DNA from: JAMXLO01 sp036265005
GTDB taxonomy: Bacteria; Pseudomonadota; Alphaproteobacteria; Acetobacterales; Acetobacteraceae
Assembly: GCA_036265005.1 (NCBI GenBank)
Contig: DATAPW010000042.1
Span: 1 to 60,992, forward strand
DNA: 60,992 nucleotides
Direction of reading: 5' to 3'
Made by a program: the position numbers and the translations under genes. The notes beneath the pieces were generated by a model. That model did no database searches. It saw only the letters and a program-made list of their open reading frames with translations, and was not told where the DNA came from. Positions 32,910 through 42,583 of this stretch are shown piece after piece (the first letter of the stretch is position 1; each line of letters opens with the position of its first letter).

Positions 32910-33890
32910 CTACGGCACCGACGCCAGCTCACGCAGCCGCTTGCCGCTGTTGTGGAGTTCGATCCCGTGATCCGCGACGCGAACGCGGATCACCCCATCC
33001 GGCGCCGCGTGCAATACCTCCAGGGGAATGAAGAACCCGTGGCTGCCCTGGCCGACGCCGGCATCGAGCAGATCCTGACGGAACACATCGGCCGCCAACG
33101 TCACCACCGACGCGTCATCGACCAATACCTCGATCGCCACAGGGTCGGTCGAATGCGTCAGCCGACACCAGCCGTACAACCGGCCATCGAGCACGCCCTC
33201 TATCACCCCCTCGTAACGCCGCCGCGCGCCGGCGATGTAGCTCGCACGGTTCGGTTCGATCACCGCAACCAGCCGCTCCCGCAACGCTGCATTCTCCGGC
33301 AAGCCGCAGAACCGCATGACGGCATCGACGATATCATGTGGCATCATCAGCGCTTTTTCGTAGCTCAGCAGCAGGCTTGGACAACGGACAGAGGCGATGA
33401 ATGCCATCAAGGCGTTCAGGTCATCCATCGCCTCGCGCAGTGCGTGCATCGGACGCTGGTACTCCGACAGCGACGTTCGCACCGACATCGACACCGGGTC
33501 ACGGAACGTGACGACCAGATGCGGGTCGTCGAACAATGCGAGTTGCGCCGGCTCGAGGTACCGGCACAACACCGGCAGCTTGAATCCCCAGGTGCGATAG
33601 TTCGCGTTCCGCTCGTCGATGATGCGATGCAATGCCGCCGTGTCACCCGATATTAGGATACGCCCAATCGTCTCGTCCTCGAACACGATGTCGTTGATCT
33701 CGCTGCCGATGAAGATGCCGGCCTGCTGCAGGATCGACGCGACCAAACTGGTGCCCGACCGCAGCAGGCCGGTGACGATGAATGTCCGGCCGCCGTTGTG
33801 GGAACCTCGGTCGGCCCCTTGATTGACCTCTGGGTTGACCCCTGGGTTGACGATGAAGCCCTTGTTCAGCAGGTCACCGGAAGGCGGCAT
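32910..33890 (-). CDS. Sulfotransferase-like protein with a C-terminal beta-sandwich domain
   Basis: 326 residues from the ATG at 33890. A short N-terminal repeat-rich segment (VNPGVNPEVNQG) precedes a sulfotransferase core (about 35-230): GLLRSGTSLVASILQQAG is the 5'-phosphosulfate-binding loop, and VVTFRDPVSM the second, 3'-phosphate-binding segment. The last 100 residues (GVLDGRLYGWCRL to the end) form a separate domain of the GWxxD type often fused to glycosyl- or sulfotransferases in Acetobacteraceae. It may sulfate a sugar or peptide. It starts four bases after the end of the EthD-type gene, so the two form an operon. Confidence 0.78.
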   Translation of the reverse strand: MPPSGDLLNKGFIVNPGVNPEVNQGADRGSHNGGRTFIVTGLLRSGTSLVASILQQAGIFIGSEINDIVFEDETIGRILISGDTAALHRIIDERNANYRTWGFKLPVLCRYLEPAQLALFDDPHLVVTFRDPVSMSVRTSLSEYQRPMHALREAMDDLNALMAFIASVRCPSLLLSYEKALMMPHDIVDAVMRFCGLPENAALRERLVAVIEPNRASYIAGARRRYEGVIEGVLDGRLYGWCRLTHSTDPVAIEVLVDDASVVTLAADVFRQDLLDAGVGQGSHGFFIPLEVLHAAPDGVIRVRVADHGIELHNSGKRLRELASVP

Positions 33891-33894
33891 GGCA

Positions 33895-34512
33895 TCACAC
33901 CAGCCGGTGTTCCTCGACCACGAAATGCGCCGCCGCGGTCTCGCCGCCGGCGAGCGCGCATTCCAGATCGACCAGGCTGGCAAAGCACAATTCGGCAAGA
34001 CCCGCGACGCTGACCGGCAGATGCGGAATGGTGCTGTTCGGCGCCGCGCCTTGCTGCAGAGCATGGTACATCACAAGGCCGCGAAGTCCCGGCAGCGATC
34101 TGGCCCACGCAACATATCGGCCGGCCTCGCCGGCGCCCTGCGGAAGCAAGGCAATCACCTTGATGCGACCTGCATCGTTGGCCGCCGGCACCACTACCTG
34201 CGGTTCGCAGATCACCCGCGACACGGCGCCGATGAACAGCCGGGAATCCACGTTGCACGCTGCCATTTCCGGCGACTGGTGCGCACGCAGCCGATCGGCA
34301 TCGCTGTCGAACGACAGGATCGGAAAACCATCGATCCGCATGGCGTTTGCCGATGCCGTCATCGCATCCGAGTTGATAACGTGCTGCAGCACGTAGCGGC
34401 GCAATGCGGGGAACCGACTCACCAGCGGCGCATGCACGTCGAGCCAGTGCCGGCGGAATGCCGGAAGCGTTACGTCGTCGCGTTTTCGCATCAGGCTGAT
34501 GGCCGCGATCAT
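33895..34512 (-). CDS. EthD-domain protein (dimeric alpha-beta barrel, two units)
   Basis: 205 residues from the ATG at 34512, with GAGGTGACC upstream. The first unit (1-105) carries the EthD pattern: ISLMRKRDDVTLPAFRRHWLDVHAPLVSRFPALRRYVLQHV. The HWLDVHAPL segment is the family hallmark. A second, diverged unit (115-200: IKVIALLPQGAGEAGRYVAWARSLPGLRGLVMYHAL) seems to fold the same way, so one chain may contain what is usually a dimer. EthD proteins help in oxidation of ethers or quinone synthesis. First gene of an operon with the sulfotransferase. Confidence 0.8.
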   Translation of the reverse strand: MIAAISLMRKRDDVTLPAFRRHWLDVHAPLVSRFPALRRYVLQHVINSDAMTASANAMRIDGFPILSFDSDADRLRAHQSPEMAACNVDSRLFIGAVSRVICEPQVVVPAANDAGRIKVIALLPQGAGEAGRYVAWARSLPGLRGLVMYHALQQGAAPNSTIPHLPVSVAGLAELCFASLVDLECALAGGETAAAHFVVEEHRLV

Positions 34513-34689
34513 CGGTCACCTCATGTCGCTGGCGCAGTGATACCACGGGATCCGGTGTGCGGCCACTCGGGCAGACCCTCACGCAAAAGCGAAGCGGCAA
34601 AACTCATTTTGGCCATGATCCGACGCAATTCCGGACGTCACGGAATTGCCGCAGGGCGCACCAGAGTCGAGCAAAAGGGGGACAGAATC

Positions 34690-35385
34690 ATGTCTGCAGA
34701 TCGACCGATCCTGATTGTGGAAGACGATGAAGCACTACGGGAAGCGCTGACCGAACGCCTGACCGCGGATGGTGGCTTTACCGCCATCGGGGCCGGAACG
34801 CTGGAAGAAGCCAGCAACATCCTCGCCGCCAAGGATGCGCGGTTCGACGCGGTGATCCTCGATGTGGGGCTGCCCGATGGCAACGGCTTCGACTTCTGCG
34901 CCAGGCTTCGCCAACTCGGCCACAACATGCCGGTGATCATGTTGACCGGATGGGACACCGAGGACGACGTCGTGCGCGGTCTCGACGCCGGCGCCAGCGA
35001 CTACATCGCCAAGCCGTTCCGCTCGAGCGAGCTGCTGGCCCGTATCCGCGCGCAGTTGCGCCTGTTCGAGAACAGCGAAGATGCCGTGTTCGACATCGGG
35101 CCGTACAACTTCCGCCCTGCGGCGAAGCTGCTGCTGGACCCCGTGCGCAACAGCCGCATCCGGCTCACCGAAAAGGAGACGGCAATCCTGAAATTCCTCT
35201 ACCGCGCCGGTCCCTGCGCAGTGCAACGCCAGGTGCTGCTCAGCGAGGTATGGGGCTACAACGCCACGGTGACGACACACACGCTGGAGACGCACATCTA
35301 TCGCCTGCGCCAGAAGATGGAGTCGATGCCCGGTGCGCGCACGCTGCTGGTCACCGAAGGCCACGGGTACCGGCTGAACCCGTGA
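34690..35385 (+). CDS. OmpR-family response regulator
   Basis: 231 residues. The receiver domain has acidic residues in IVEDDEALRE, a phospho-acceptor Asp in VILDVGLPDGNGFDF, and Lys in DYIAKPFRSSELLARI. A winged-helix effector (about 130-230) ends YRLRQKMESMPGARTLLVTEGHGYRLNP. It binds DNA when phosphorylated. No sensor kinase gene is adjacent, so it is an orphan regulator here. An AAGGGGGAC site precedes the ATG. It is divergent from the EthD-sulfotransferase operon across 177 bases and could regulate it. Confidence 0.92.
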   Translation: MSADRPILIVEDDEALREALTERLTADGGFTAIGAGTLEEASNILAAKDARFDAVILDVGLPDGNGFDFCARLRQLGHNMPVIMLTGWDTEDDVVRGLDAGASDYIAKPFRSSELLARIRAQLRLFENSEDAVFDIGPYNFRPAAKLLLDPVRNSRIRLTEKETAILKFLYRAGPCAVQRQVLLSEVWGYNATVTTHTLETHIYRLRQKMESMPGARTLLVTEGHGYRLNP

Positions 35386-35410
35386 ACTGAACTGCGCGAA
35401 CGCATCCATC

Positions 35411-35490
35411 GGCATTCCTGCGAAGCCGGGAATCCAGGGGTCGCACACCTTTTGGCGGCGCCTGGATTCTCGCCTGCGCGAGAATGACAG
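35411..35490. repeat. ATTCCTGCGAAGCCGGGAATCC-type palindrome
   Basis: Left ATTCCTGCGAAGCCGGGAAT pairs with ATTCTCGCCTGCGCGAGAAT on the right, and CCAGG with CCTGG. A common intergenic repeat type of GC-rich proteobacteria, here between convergent genes. Confidence 0.7.
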
Positions 35491-35510
35491 GGCGCGTCGG
35501 ATGAACCGGG

Positions 35511-35804
35511 CTACCGCAGCGTGTTGACGATCTGGCGGAACGCCTCCTCGGGGAACGCCTTCAGCGATGTGGTCCGCACATTGCCCAACTTACCCAGCAT
35601 CAGCGTGAACCGCGCAGCCACCGCATCGTCTGGTGCGTCGTAGATCATGATCAGGTCGTACATGCCCATTGTCATGTAGACCGAGCGGAACTGTCCGCCC
35701 ATTTCCTCCAGCGTCTTCTTCGCCGTGTCCACGCGCTTCGGGCTGTCGCCGATCGCCCGCATCCCTTGGTCGGTCCAGTTGGCGAGCATGACATAGGTCG
35801 GCAT
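35511..35804 (-). CDS. GYD-domain protein
   Basis: 97 residues from the ATG at 35804, preceded by GGAGGG; a TTG six bases upstream is unlikely. MPTYVMLANWTDQGMRAIGDSPKRVDTAKKTLEEMGG and the GYD-type segment (MGMYDLIMIYDAPDDAV) define the family, a ferredoxin-like dimeric fold of unknown biochemical role. It is divergent from the LVIVD-protein gene with only about 70 bases between starts, so the two may share a control region. Confidence 0.9.
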   Translation of the reverse strand: MPTYVMLANWTDQGMRAIGDSPKRVDTAKKTLEEMGGQFRSVYMTMGMYDLIMIYDAPDDAVAARFTLMLGKLGNVRTTSLKAFPEEAFRQIVNTLR

Positions 35805-35874
35805 GGCCAATCCCTCCTACTCAGTCCCGGGAACCCGCCCTAGACTGACGACCGAACAGGGAGGGAAGCAAGCC

Positions 35875-37110
35875 ATGATCGTCCCCGAAGGCGCCCGAAA
35901 CATCGATTTTGTCGGCCATACCGACCAAGGAGGCCGCGGCGACGGCGTCCAGGTGATGGTCTCAGGTGGCCATGCATACATTGGTACACGGGTCAGCCGC
36001 GGCATCATGGTCACCGACGTGCGCGACCCGCGCAATCCGAAGCCGGTCAACTTCGTCAACACGCATCCGAAATCCGTATCCATGCATCTGCAGGCAGCCG
36101 AGAATCTGCTGCTGTGCATCCAGGAGGCTGACCAGCGCGCGCTGCTGACGCAGCAGGAGTACTATGGCGGCTCCAACAAGGTGGACAGCAGCCGCTTCGG
36201 CAAGCGCGGCGAGGACTACGCCGCCGGCATGAACGTCTATGACATTGCCGATCCGGCCAATCCGCGAAAGATCGGCTCGATGGAAGTGCCTGGCCTCGGC
36301 CTGCATCGCATCTGGTGGGTCGGCGGGCGCTACGCCTATGCCTCTGCGCTGCTCGACGGCTTCACCGACCACGTCCTGATGGTCATCGACATGGCGGATC
36401 CGACGAAGCCGCAGGAAGTCAGCCGCTGGTGGATCCCCGGCATGAATGCCGCTGCCGGCGAGACTCCCACCTGGAAGAACCGCCACGCGCTGCACCACGC
36501 GGTGGTGGCAGACGACTTCGCCTACGGCTCCTGGCGCGACGGCGGCCTGACCGTCCTGGATATCAAGGACAAGTCCGCACCGAAGCTACTGGCGCACCGC
36601 AACTGGTGCCCGCCCTATGGCGGCGGCACGCACAACGCGCTGCCGCTGCACGACCGCGGGCTCCTGGTGGTGGCGGACGAGGCGGTGCTGAACATCGACC
36701 AGGAGGGCCAGCACAAGCGCACCTGGGTGTTCGACATCCGCGAGAAGACCAATCCGGTGTCGATCGCCACGCTGCCGACGCCGTCCGACCAGGACTATGT
36801 GAAGATGGGCGGCCAGTTCGGTCCGCATAACCTGCATGAGAACCGCCCCGGTTCGTTCATCAGCTCCACCACGATCTTCGCCACCTGGCAGAGCGCCGGC
36901 GTGCGCGTGTTCGACATCGCCGACGCCTATCGGCCTGCGGAGATCGGCTATTTCGTGCCGCCGCAGCCGACGACATGGGCAGAGCCGATGCGCGGCCGCG
37001 CCAAGATCCGGCATACGGCGGATGTGTTCGTCGCGCAGGACGGACTGATCTACGTCACCGACTACGATGCCGGCCTGTATATACTGCAATGGAAGGGAGC
37101 GTCCGCGTGA
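35875..37110 (+). CDS. LVIVD-repeat beta-propeller protein
   Basis: 411 residues from the ATG at 35875, with GGGAGGGAAGC upstream. Repeated blade motifs of the LVIVD type are visible: GIMVTDVRDPRNPKPV, GMNVYDIADPANPRKI, HVLMVIDMADPTKPQEV, GGLTVLDIKDKSAPKLL, WVFDIREKTNPVSI, GVRVFDIADAYRPAEI. Six or more blades imply a closed propeller. No signal peptide, so it should act in the cytoplasm, though many relatives are exported. It overlaps the next gene by four bases (GTGA), so the propeller is co-translated with an SPFH membrane protein. Confidence 0.85.
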   Translation: MIVPEGARNIDFVGHTDQGGRGDGVQVMVSGGHAYIGTRVSRGIMVTDVRDPRNPKPVNFVNTHPKSVSMHLQAAENLLLCIQEADQRALLTQQEYYGGSNKVDSSRFGKRGEDYAAGMNVYDIADPANPRKIGSMEVPGLGLHRIWWVGGRYAYASALLDGFTDHVLMVIDMADPTKPQEVSRWWIPGMNAAAGETPTWKNRHALHHAVVADDFAYGSWRDGGLTVLDIKDKSAPKLLAHRNWCPPYGGGTHNALPLHDRGLLVVADEAVLNIDQEGQHKRTWVFDIREKTNPVSIATLPTPSDQDYVKMGGQFGPHNLHENRPGSFISSTTIFATWQSAGVRVFDIADAYRPAEIGYFVPPQPTTWAEPMRGRAKIRHTADVFVAQDGLIYVTDYDAGLYILQWKGASA

Positions 37111-38168
37111 CCGACGTCGTCATCGTCGTCTGGGTCCTGCTGCTGATCCTCGTGGTGGTCACGCTGTTCGCCGGAGTGAAGACCGTATCGCAGGGCCAGG
37201 TCTGGACCGTGGAACGCTTCGGCGCCTACACGCGCTTGCTGCAGCCGGGCCTGAATTTCGTGCTGCCCTATGTCGATCGCGTCGGCCGCAAGCTCAACGT
37301 ACAGGAGCAGATGGTCGAAATTCCCGAACAGAGCGTCATCACCAAGGACAATGCGACGGTCGCCGTCGATGGCATCATCTATTATCGGGTGATGGAGCCG
37401 GAAAAGGCGGCGTACCAGGTCACCAACCTGCCATTGGCGCTCAACACGCTGGCGATGACCAACATCCGCGCGGTGATCGGCGAGATGGAGCTGGATTCGA
37501 CGCTGTCGTCGCGCGAACGGATCAACTCGTCGCTGCTGGTGATCCTGGACGGCGCGACGGAGCCGTGGGGCGTCAAGGTCAGCCGGGTGGAGATCCGCAA
37601 GATCGAACCGCCGGAGAACCTGATCCGTGCGATGAACCTGCAGATGACCGCAGAGCGCGAGCGGCGCGCCACGGTGGCGCGGGCCGATGGCGAGCGGGCC
37701 GCGGCGATCATGCGGGCCGAGGGTGAGAAGCAGGCGCTGATCCTCGCCGCCGAGGGCCGCCAGCAGGCTGCGGTGCGCGATGCGCAGGCACGCGTCGCAC
37801 TGGCCGAGGCGGAGGGCCAGGCCACGCGTCTGGTGTCCGAGGCGGCGACGCAATTCGGCCTGGCCGGCCTGCGCTATTTCATCGCCGACCGCTACGTGCG
37901 GGCATTTCAGGCGCTGGCCTCCGCGCCGAACACACGCCTTGTCGTGGTGCCGATGGAGTCTGCCGCGCTGGCCGGCGGCATCGCGCAGGCGATCCAGTTG
38001 CTGCGCGGCGACGATGGGCCACCCGGGACCAGCCCGCCGCAGATGCCGCCGCCTGTGCCGCCGGGGATGGAACCGCCGCCGCCACCGCCGATCATGCCCG
38101 CCTCGGTACCGTCGGCTGCGCCACCACCACCGGTCGCGAATCCCTGGGGCACCGGCAGCACCGGATGA
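37107..38168 (+). CDS. SPFH/Band 7 (stomatin-like) membrane protein
   Basis: 353 residues from a GTG at 37107 overlapping the previous stop; an in-frame ATG at 37089 is possible. An N-terminal membrane helix (about 2-24) is followed by the SPFH domain (TVSQGQVWTVERFGAYTRLLQPGLNFVLPYVDRVGRKLNVQEQMVEIPEQSVITKDNATVAVDGIIYYRV in pieces). Next comes a long Ala/Glu/Arg coiled coil (about 185-265) and a Pro-rich tail (PPPVPPGMEPPPPPPIM). Such proteins form cage-like oligomers and organise membrane microdomains. It overlaps the NfeD-like gene by four bases (ATGA), the usual partnership. Confidence 0.92.
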   Translation: MTDVVIVVWVLLLILVVVTLFAGVKTVSQGQVWTVERFGAYTRLLQPGLNFVLPYVDRVGRKLNVQEQMVEIPEQSVITKDNATVAVDGIIYYRVMEPEKAAYQVTNLPLALNTLAMTNIRAVIGEMELDSTLSSRERINSSLLVILDGATEPWGVKVSRVEIRKIEPPENLIRAMNLQMTAERERRATVARADGERAAAIMRAEGEKQALILAAEGRQQAAVRDAQARVALAEAEGQATRLVSEAATQFGLAGLRYFIADRYVRAFQALASAPNTRLVVVPMESAALAGGIAQAIQLLRGDDGPPGTSPPQMPPPVPPGMEPPPPPPIMPASVPSAAPPPPVANPWGTGSTG

Positions 38169-38587
38169 TCCATTGGATCATCTGGGTGGCGGGCGGCCTG
38201 GCTCTGCTGATGCTGGAGATCCACGCGCCCGGCGCATTCATGATGTGGCTCGGCCTGGCGGCCTGCGGCACCGGGCTGGTGGTACTGGCGAGCGGGATCG
38301 GCTTCGAACTCCAGGTGGTGACGTTCGGTGTGCTGGCGGCGATCGCACTCGGCGTCGGGCTGCGCTGTCGCCGCCGCCGACCGGGACGGCTGAACACGCA
38401 GCAGGCCGGGCTGGCCGGGCGTTCCGCGACTGCGCTGCTGTTCCAGGGCCGCGAGGGACGCGTGCGGATCGGCGACAGCGATTGGGCCGCCCGCGTGCCG
38501 CCGGACGTGCCGGAGCCCGCGGCTGGTGCCAGGCTGCGCGTGGAAGGCGTCGATGGCACGGTGTTGATTGTCAGACCGGAGGGATGA
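38165..38587 (+). CDS. NfeD-like membrane protein
   Basis: 140 residues. Two to three membrane helices (about 3-20, 25-44 and 50-66), then a C-terminal OB-fold-like NfeD domain: GRSATALLFQGREGRVRIGDSDWAARVPPDVPEPAAGARLRVEGVDGTVLIVRP. Its start overlaps the end of the SPFH gene by four bases. The SPFH and NfeD proteins of a pair bind each other in the membrane. The serine-protease domain of the long NfeD form is absent. Confidence 0.93.
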   Translation: MIHWIIWVAGGLALLMLEIHAPGAFMMWLGLAACGTGLVVLASGIGFELQVVTFGVLAAIALGVGLRCRRRRPGRLNTQQAGLAGRSATALLFQGREGRVRIGDSDWAARVPPDVPEPAAGARLRVEGVDGTVLIVRPEG

Positions 38588-38590
38588 GCT

Positions 38591-38992
38591 ATGGCCGATG
38601 CGGCATGGGATGCGGCGAAGCGCCTGGTGCAGGACGTCGAGGACGCATTCGGCGCCGCGGACCTGGCGCGCATCGAGCAGGGCTTCACCGAGGATGCCGT
38701 GGCGCGCTTTGCCGACTTCCCGGAGATGCGCGGGCGCGCGGCGATCATGGCTTTCCTGCACGCGCGGTTTGCCCGCACCAAGGGCTATCGGCTGAAGAAG
38801 ACGCTGCATTGCCAGATGGGCGATGTGCTGGCGAACACCTGGGACGCGAGCTGGGAGGATGCGCAGACCGGCAAGCCGATGCTGGGACGCGGCACCGAGA
38901 TCTGGGTCGTGCGCGACGGCCGCATCGCGCTATGGGATGCGACGTTCAATGTTTGGGAAAAGGGCGGTCCGCCGAGTACGCCGGTGGTATGA
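38591..38992 (+). CDS. NTF2/SnoaL-like protein (DUF1348 type)
   Basis: 133 residues. The NTF2-like fold is suggested by AKRLVQDVEDAFGAADLARIEQGFTEDAVARFADFPEMRGRAAIMAFLHARFARTKGYRLKKTLHCQMGDVLANTWDASWEDAQTGKPMLGRGTEIWVVRDGRIALWDATFNVW in pieces. The R-x-x-I-x-x-F-L pattern and the W-D-A-T-F end are typical. It starts 3 bases after the NfeD gene, as the last member of the LVIVD-SPFH-NfeD run. Relatives are small cyclases or binding proteins; the function here is open. Confidence 0.87.
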   Translation: MADAAWDAAKRLVQDVEDAFGAADLARIEQGFTEDAVARFADFPEMRGRAAIMAFLHARFARTKGYRLKKTLHCQMGDVLANTWDASWEDAQTGKPMLGRGTEIWVVRDGRIALWDATFNVWEKGGPPSTPVV

Positions 38993-39063
38993 CGCGGGTA
39001 GCGGCGGTGTCCCCTCCCCTACCGCCTCCTGCAAGGGGAGGGGGAGGTTACGGGGCGCTGGAG

Positions 39064-39456
39064 TCAGAGTGGCGCGATGCGCTCCCAGGTGAGTTCGCGC
39101 TGCTCGGGTCCGCCGACGCCTGAACGCGGCGGCGGTCGCAGGACCATGCGCTCGCCATCGAAGCGGACCTCGCGGACCTGGTCGCTGCCGATCCGCGTCG
39201 GGTCCGACGCCGCATCGACGCGGGTCACCAGGCGGTGCCCGTCGAACGTGTAGTTGCCGCAATACGACGAGTAGTCGCGGGCGGTGCCCGACGGCAGGCT
39301 CGGCCGTCCGTCGCACAGCACGGCCATCATGCGACCATCGGCGTTGAACACAACACGTCCCATCGCCTGCGGCCCGAATGGCGTCGGCAGTACGCCGCCA
39401 GCCGCATCACGTGCGATGGCGCCCACAAGCCGCCAGGTGCCGACGATGTCGGGCAT
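39064..39456 (-). CDS. Lipocalin-like domain protein
   Basis: 130 residues. MPDIVGTWRLVGAIARDAAGGVLPTPFGPQAMGRVVFNADGRMMAVLCDGRPSL is the pattern of the Lipocalin_5-type proteins, with the GTWRLV start and GRVVFNADGRM strand. Then come YCGNYTFDGHRLVTRVDAASDPTRIG and a last strand ELTWERI. No signal peptide. It probably binds a small hydrophobic molecule. Convergent with the NTF2-like gene; a CCCCTCCCC / GGGGAGGGGG hairpin lies in the gap. Confidence 0.85.
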   Translation of the reverse strand: MPDIVGTWRLVGAIARDAAGGVLPTPFGPQAMGRVVFNADGRMMAVLCDGRPSLPSGTARDYSSYCGNYTFDGHRLVTRVDAASDPTRIGSDQVREVRFDGERMVLRPPPRSGVGGPEQRELTWERIAPL

Positions 39457-39468
39457 ACCCTATGCCGC

Positions 39469-39738
39469 TCAGCGCTTGCCCTGCTGGGCGTCGACGAAGG
39501 CGCGCAGGACCGCGTTCATGCGGGTCTGATAGCCGGGCCCGCGATCGCGGAACCAGCCGAGGATGTCCTGGTCGATGCGCAGCGAGATGGCCTGCTTGGG
39601 CTGTGGCCAGGTTACCTGGAGGTTGCCCCAGTTGGCGGCCTTGGATTTTGCCGAAGCGGCGGAACCACTGGCACGGGTGATGCGGGCTGGCTTGCCCTTG
39701 GATGCCTTGCGGTTCTGCTTGGTGGTCGAACGAGCCAT
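39469..39738 (-). CDS. BrnA-family antitoxin-like protein (orphan)
   Basis: 89 residues from the ATG at 39738, with GGAGGCAGC before it. The C-terminal half matches BrnA antitoxins: VTWPQPKQAISLRIDQDILGWFRDRGPGYQTRMNAVLRAFVDAQ, a ribbon-helix-helix DNA-binding fold. The N-terminal half is lysine- and arginine-rich and extended. In BrnTA modules the toxin BrnT is encoded just upstream and overlaps. I see no BrnT-like FEWDxxKAxxNxxKHG sequence in the 120 bases upstream or in the gene beyond. It is therefore an orphan, perhaps a plain regulator. Confidence 0.82.
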   Translation of the reverse strand: MARSTTKQNRKASKGKPARITRASGSAASAKSKAANWGNLQVTWPQPKQAISLRIDQDILGWFRDRGPGYQTRMNAVLRAFVDAQQGKR

Positions 39739-39855
39739 GCTGCCTCCATCGGGCGCTATGGCATTGTCCATACGAGCGTATTCGGCGAACGGCAAGGGAC
39801 CGACGCGGGCAACGGCATTGGTGGTAAATTGGTAGAGCGGAAAAGCGCCAATACT

Positions 39856-40176
39856 CTAGTCGCCACCCAATGCTGCCTCGGCGGCACGCACGGCCGCCAG
39901 CGGCAGTGCGGCGCGGCCGACCACCTGGCTGCCGACACAGGCCAGCCATCCGGCCCCGTCCGGCGGCGTGGTGGGCCGCAACTCAATCACCTTGGCTTCG
40001 TCGTCGAGCGCCACAGCGCGGTAGGAGCGCCAGCCGGTCCACACCGGCCCCAGAATGCGAACGACGCGGGCAATGGCCTCACCCGCGTCGTCGCGTCCGA
40101 TCCATTCGAGGGTCCGGTGAATACCCGGTCCCTCCTCCTGCCGTCCCCGCATCCAGTGGAGGCGGGGGCTGTGCAT
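39856..40176 (-). CDS. Hypothetical protein
   Basis: 106 residues from the ATG at 40176, with GGAGGCAG upstream. The frame is well supported by the ribosome site and by balanced composition: RTLEWIGRDDAGEAIARVVRILGPVWTGWRSYRAVALDDEAKVIELRPTTPPDG. No signal peptide or membrane span. I recognise no family. It is 31 bases downstream of the EF-G gene on the same strand and 117 bases upstream of the BrnA-like gene, so it may be co-transcribed with either. Confidence 0.62.
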   Translation of the reverse strand: MHSPRLHWMRGRQEEGPGIHRTLEWIGRDDAGEAIARVVRILGPVWTGWRSYRAVALDDEAKVIELRPTTPPDGAGWLACVGSQVVGRAALPLAAVRAAEAALGGD

Positions 40177-40207
40177 CTAAACTGCCTCCGTCATGCGAGA
40201 TCCGCCC

Positions 40208-42295
<2,088 letters not shown>

Positions 42296-42583
42296 GGTAA
42301 ACCTCCATACCATGACGGGCGCCACGAGACCCCTGCCCCGCGCGCCCGCATGCTGACCCGGCTGCTGGCAGCCGGCTATGTCAGCAATCAGATGCTGCAC
42401 CGCGGCGTGATTTGCAAGGATTATCGGTCAGTGTACAGGTCAAGTCTCGCATGCATGGCCGGTGACACCGTTATCGCAGCTGGATCCGGGCCTGTCCGGG
42501 CCGGCCATGCCCGCGGAACATGGCGTCGACTCCGCTACCCTTTGTCACTGTAGGACACAGGGTTCGCGCCTAGTCTCCACACC

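Noticed and set aside
39815..39860. Segment GGTAAATTGGTAGAGCGG resembling the D arm of a tRNA
   Set aside because: No acceptor stem, anticodon arm or TTCGA-type T arm can be folded around it; the similarity is limited to the TGGTAGAGC string.
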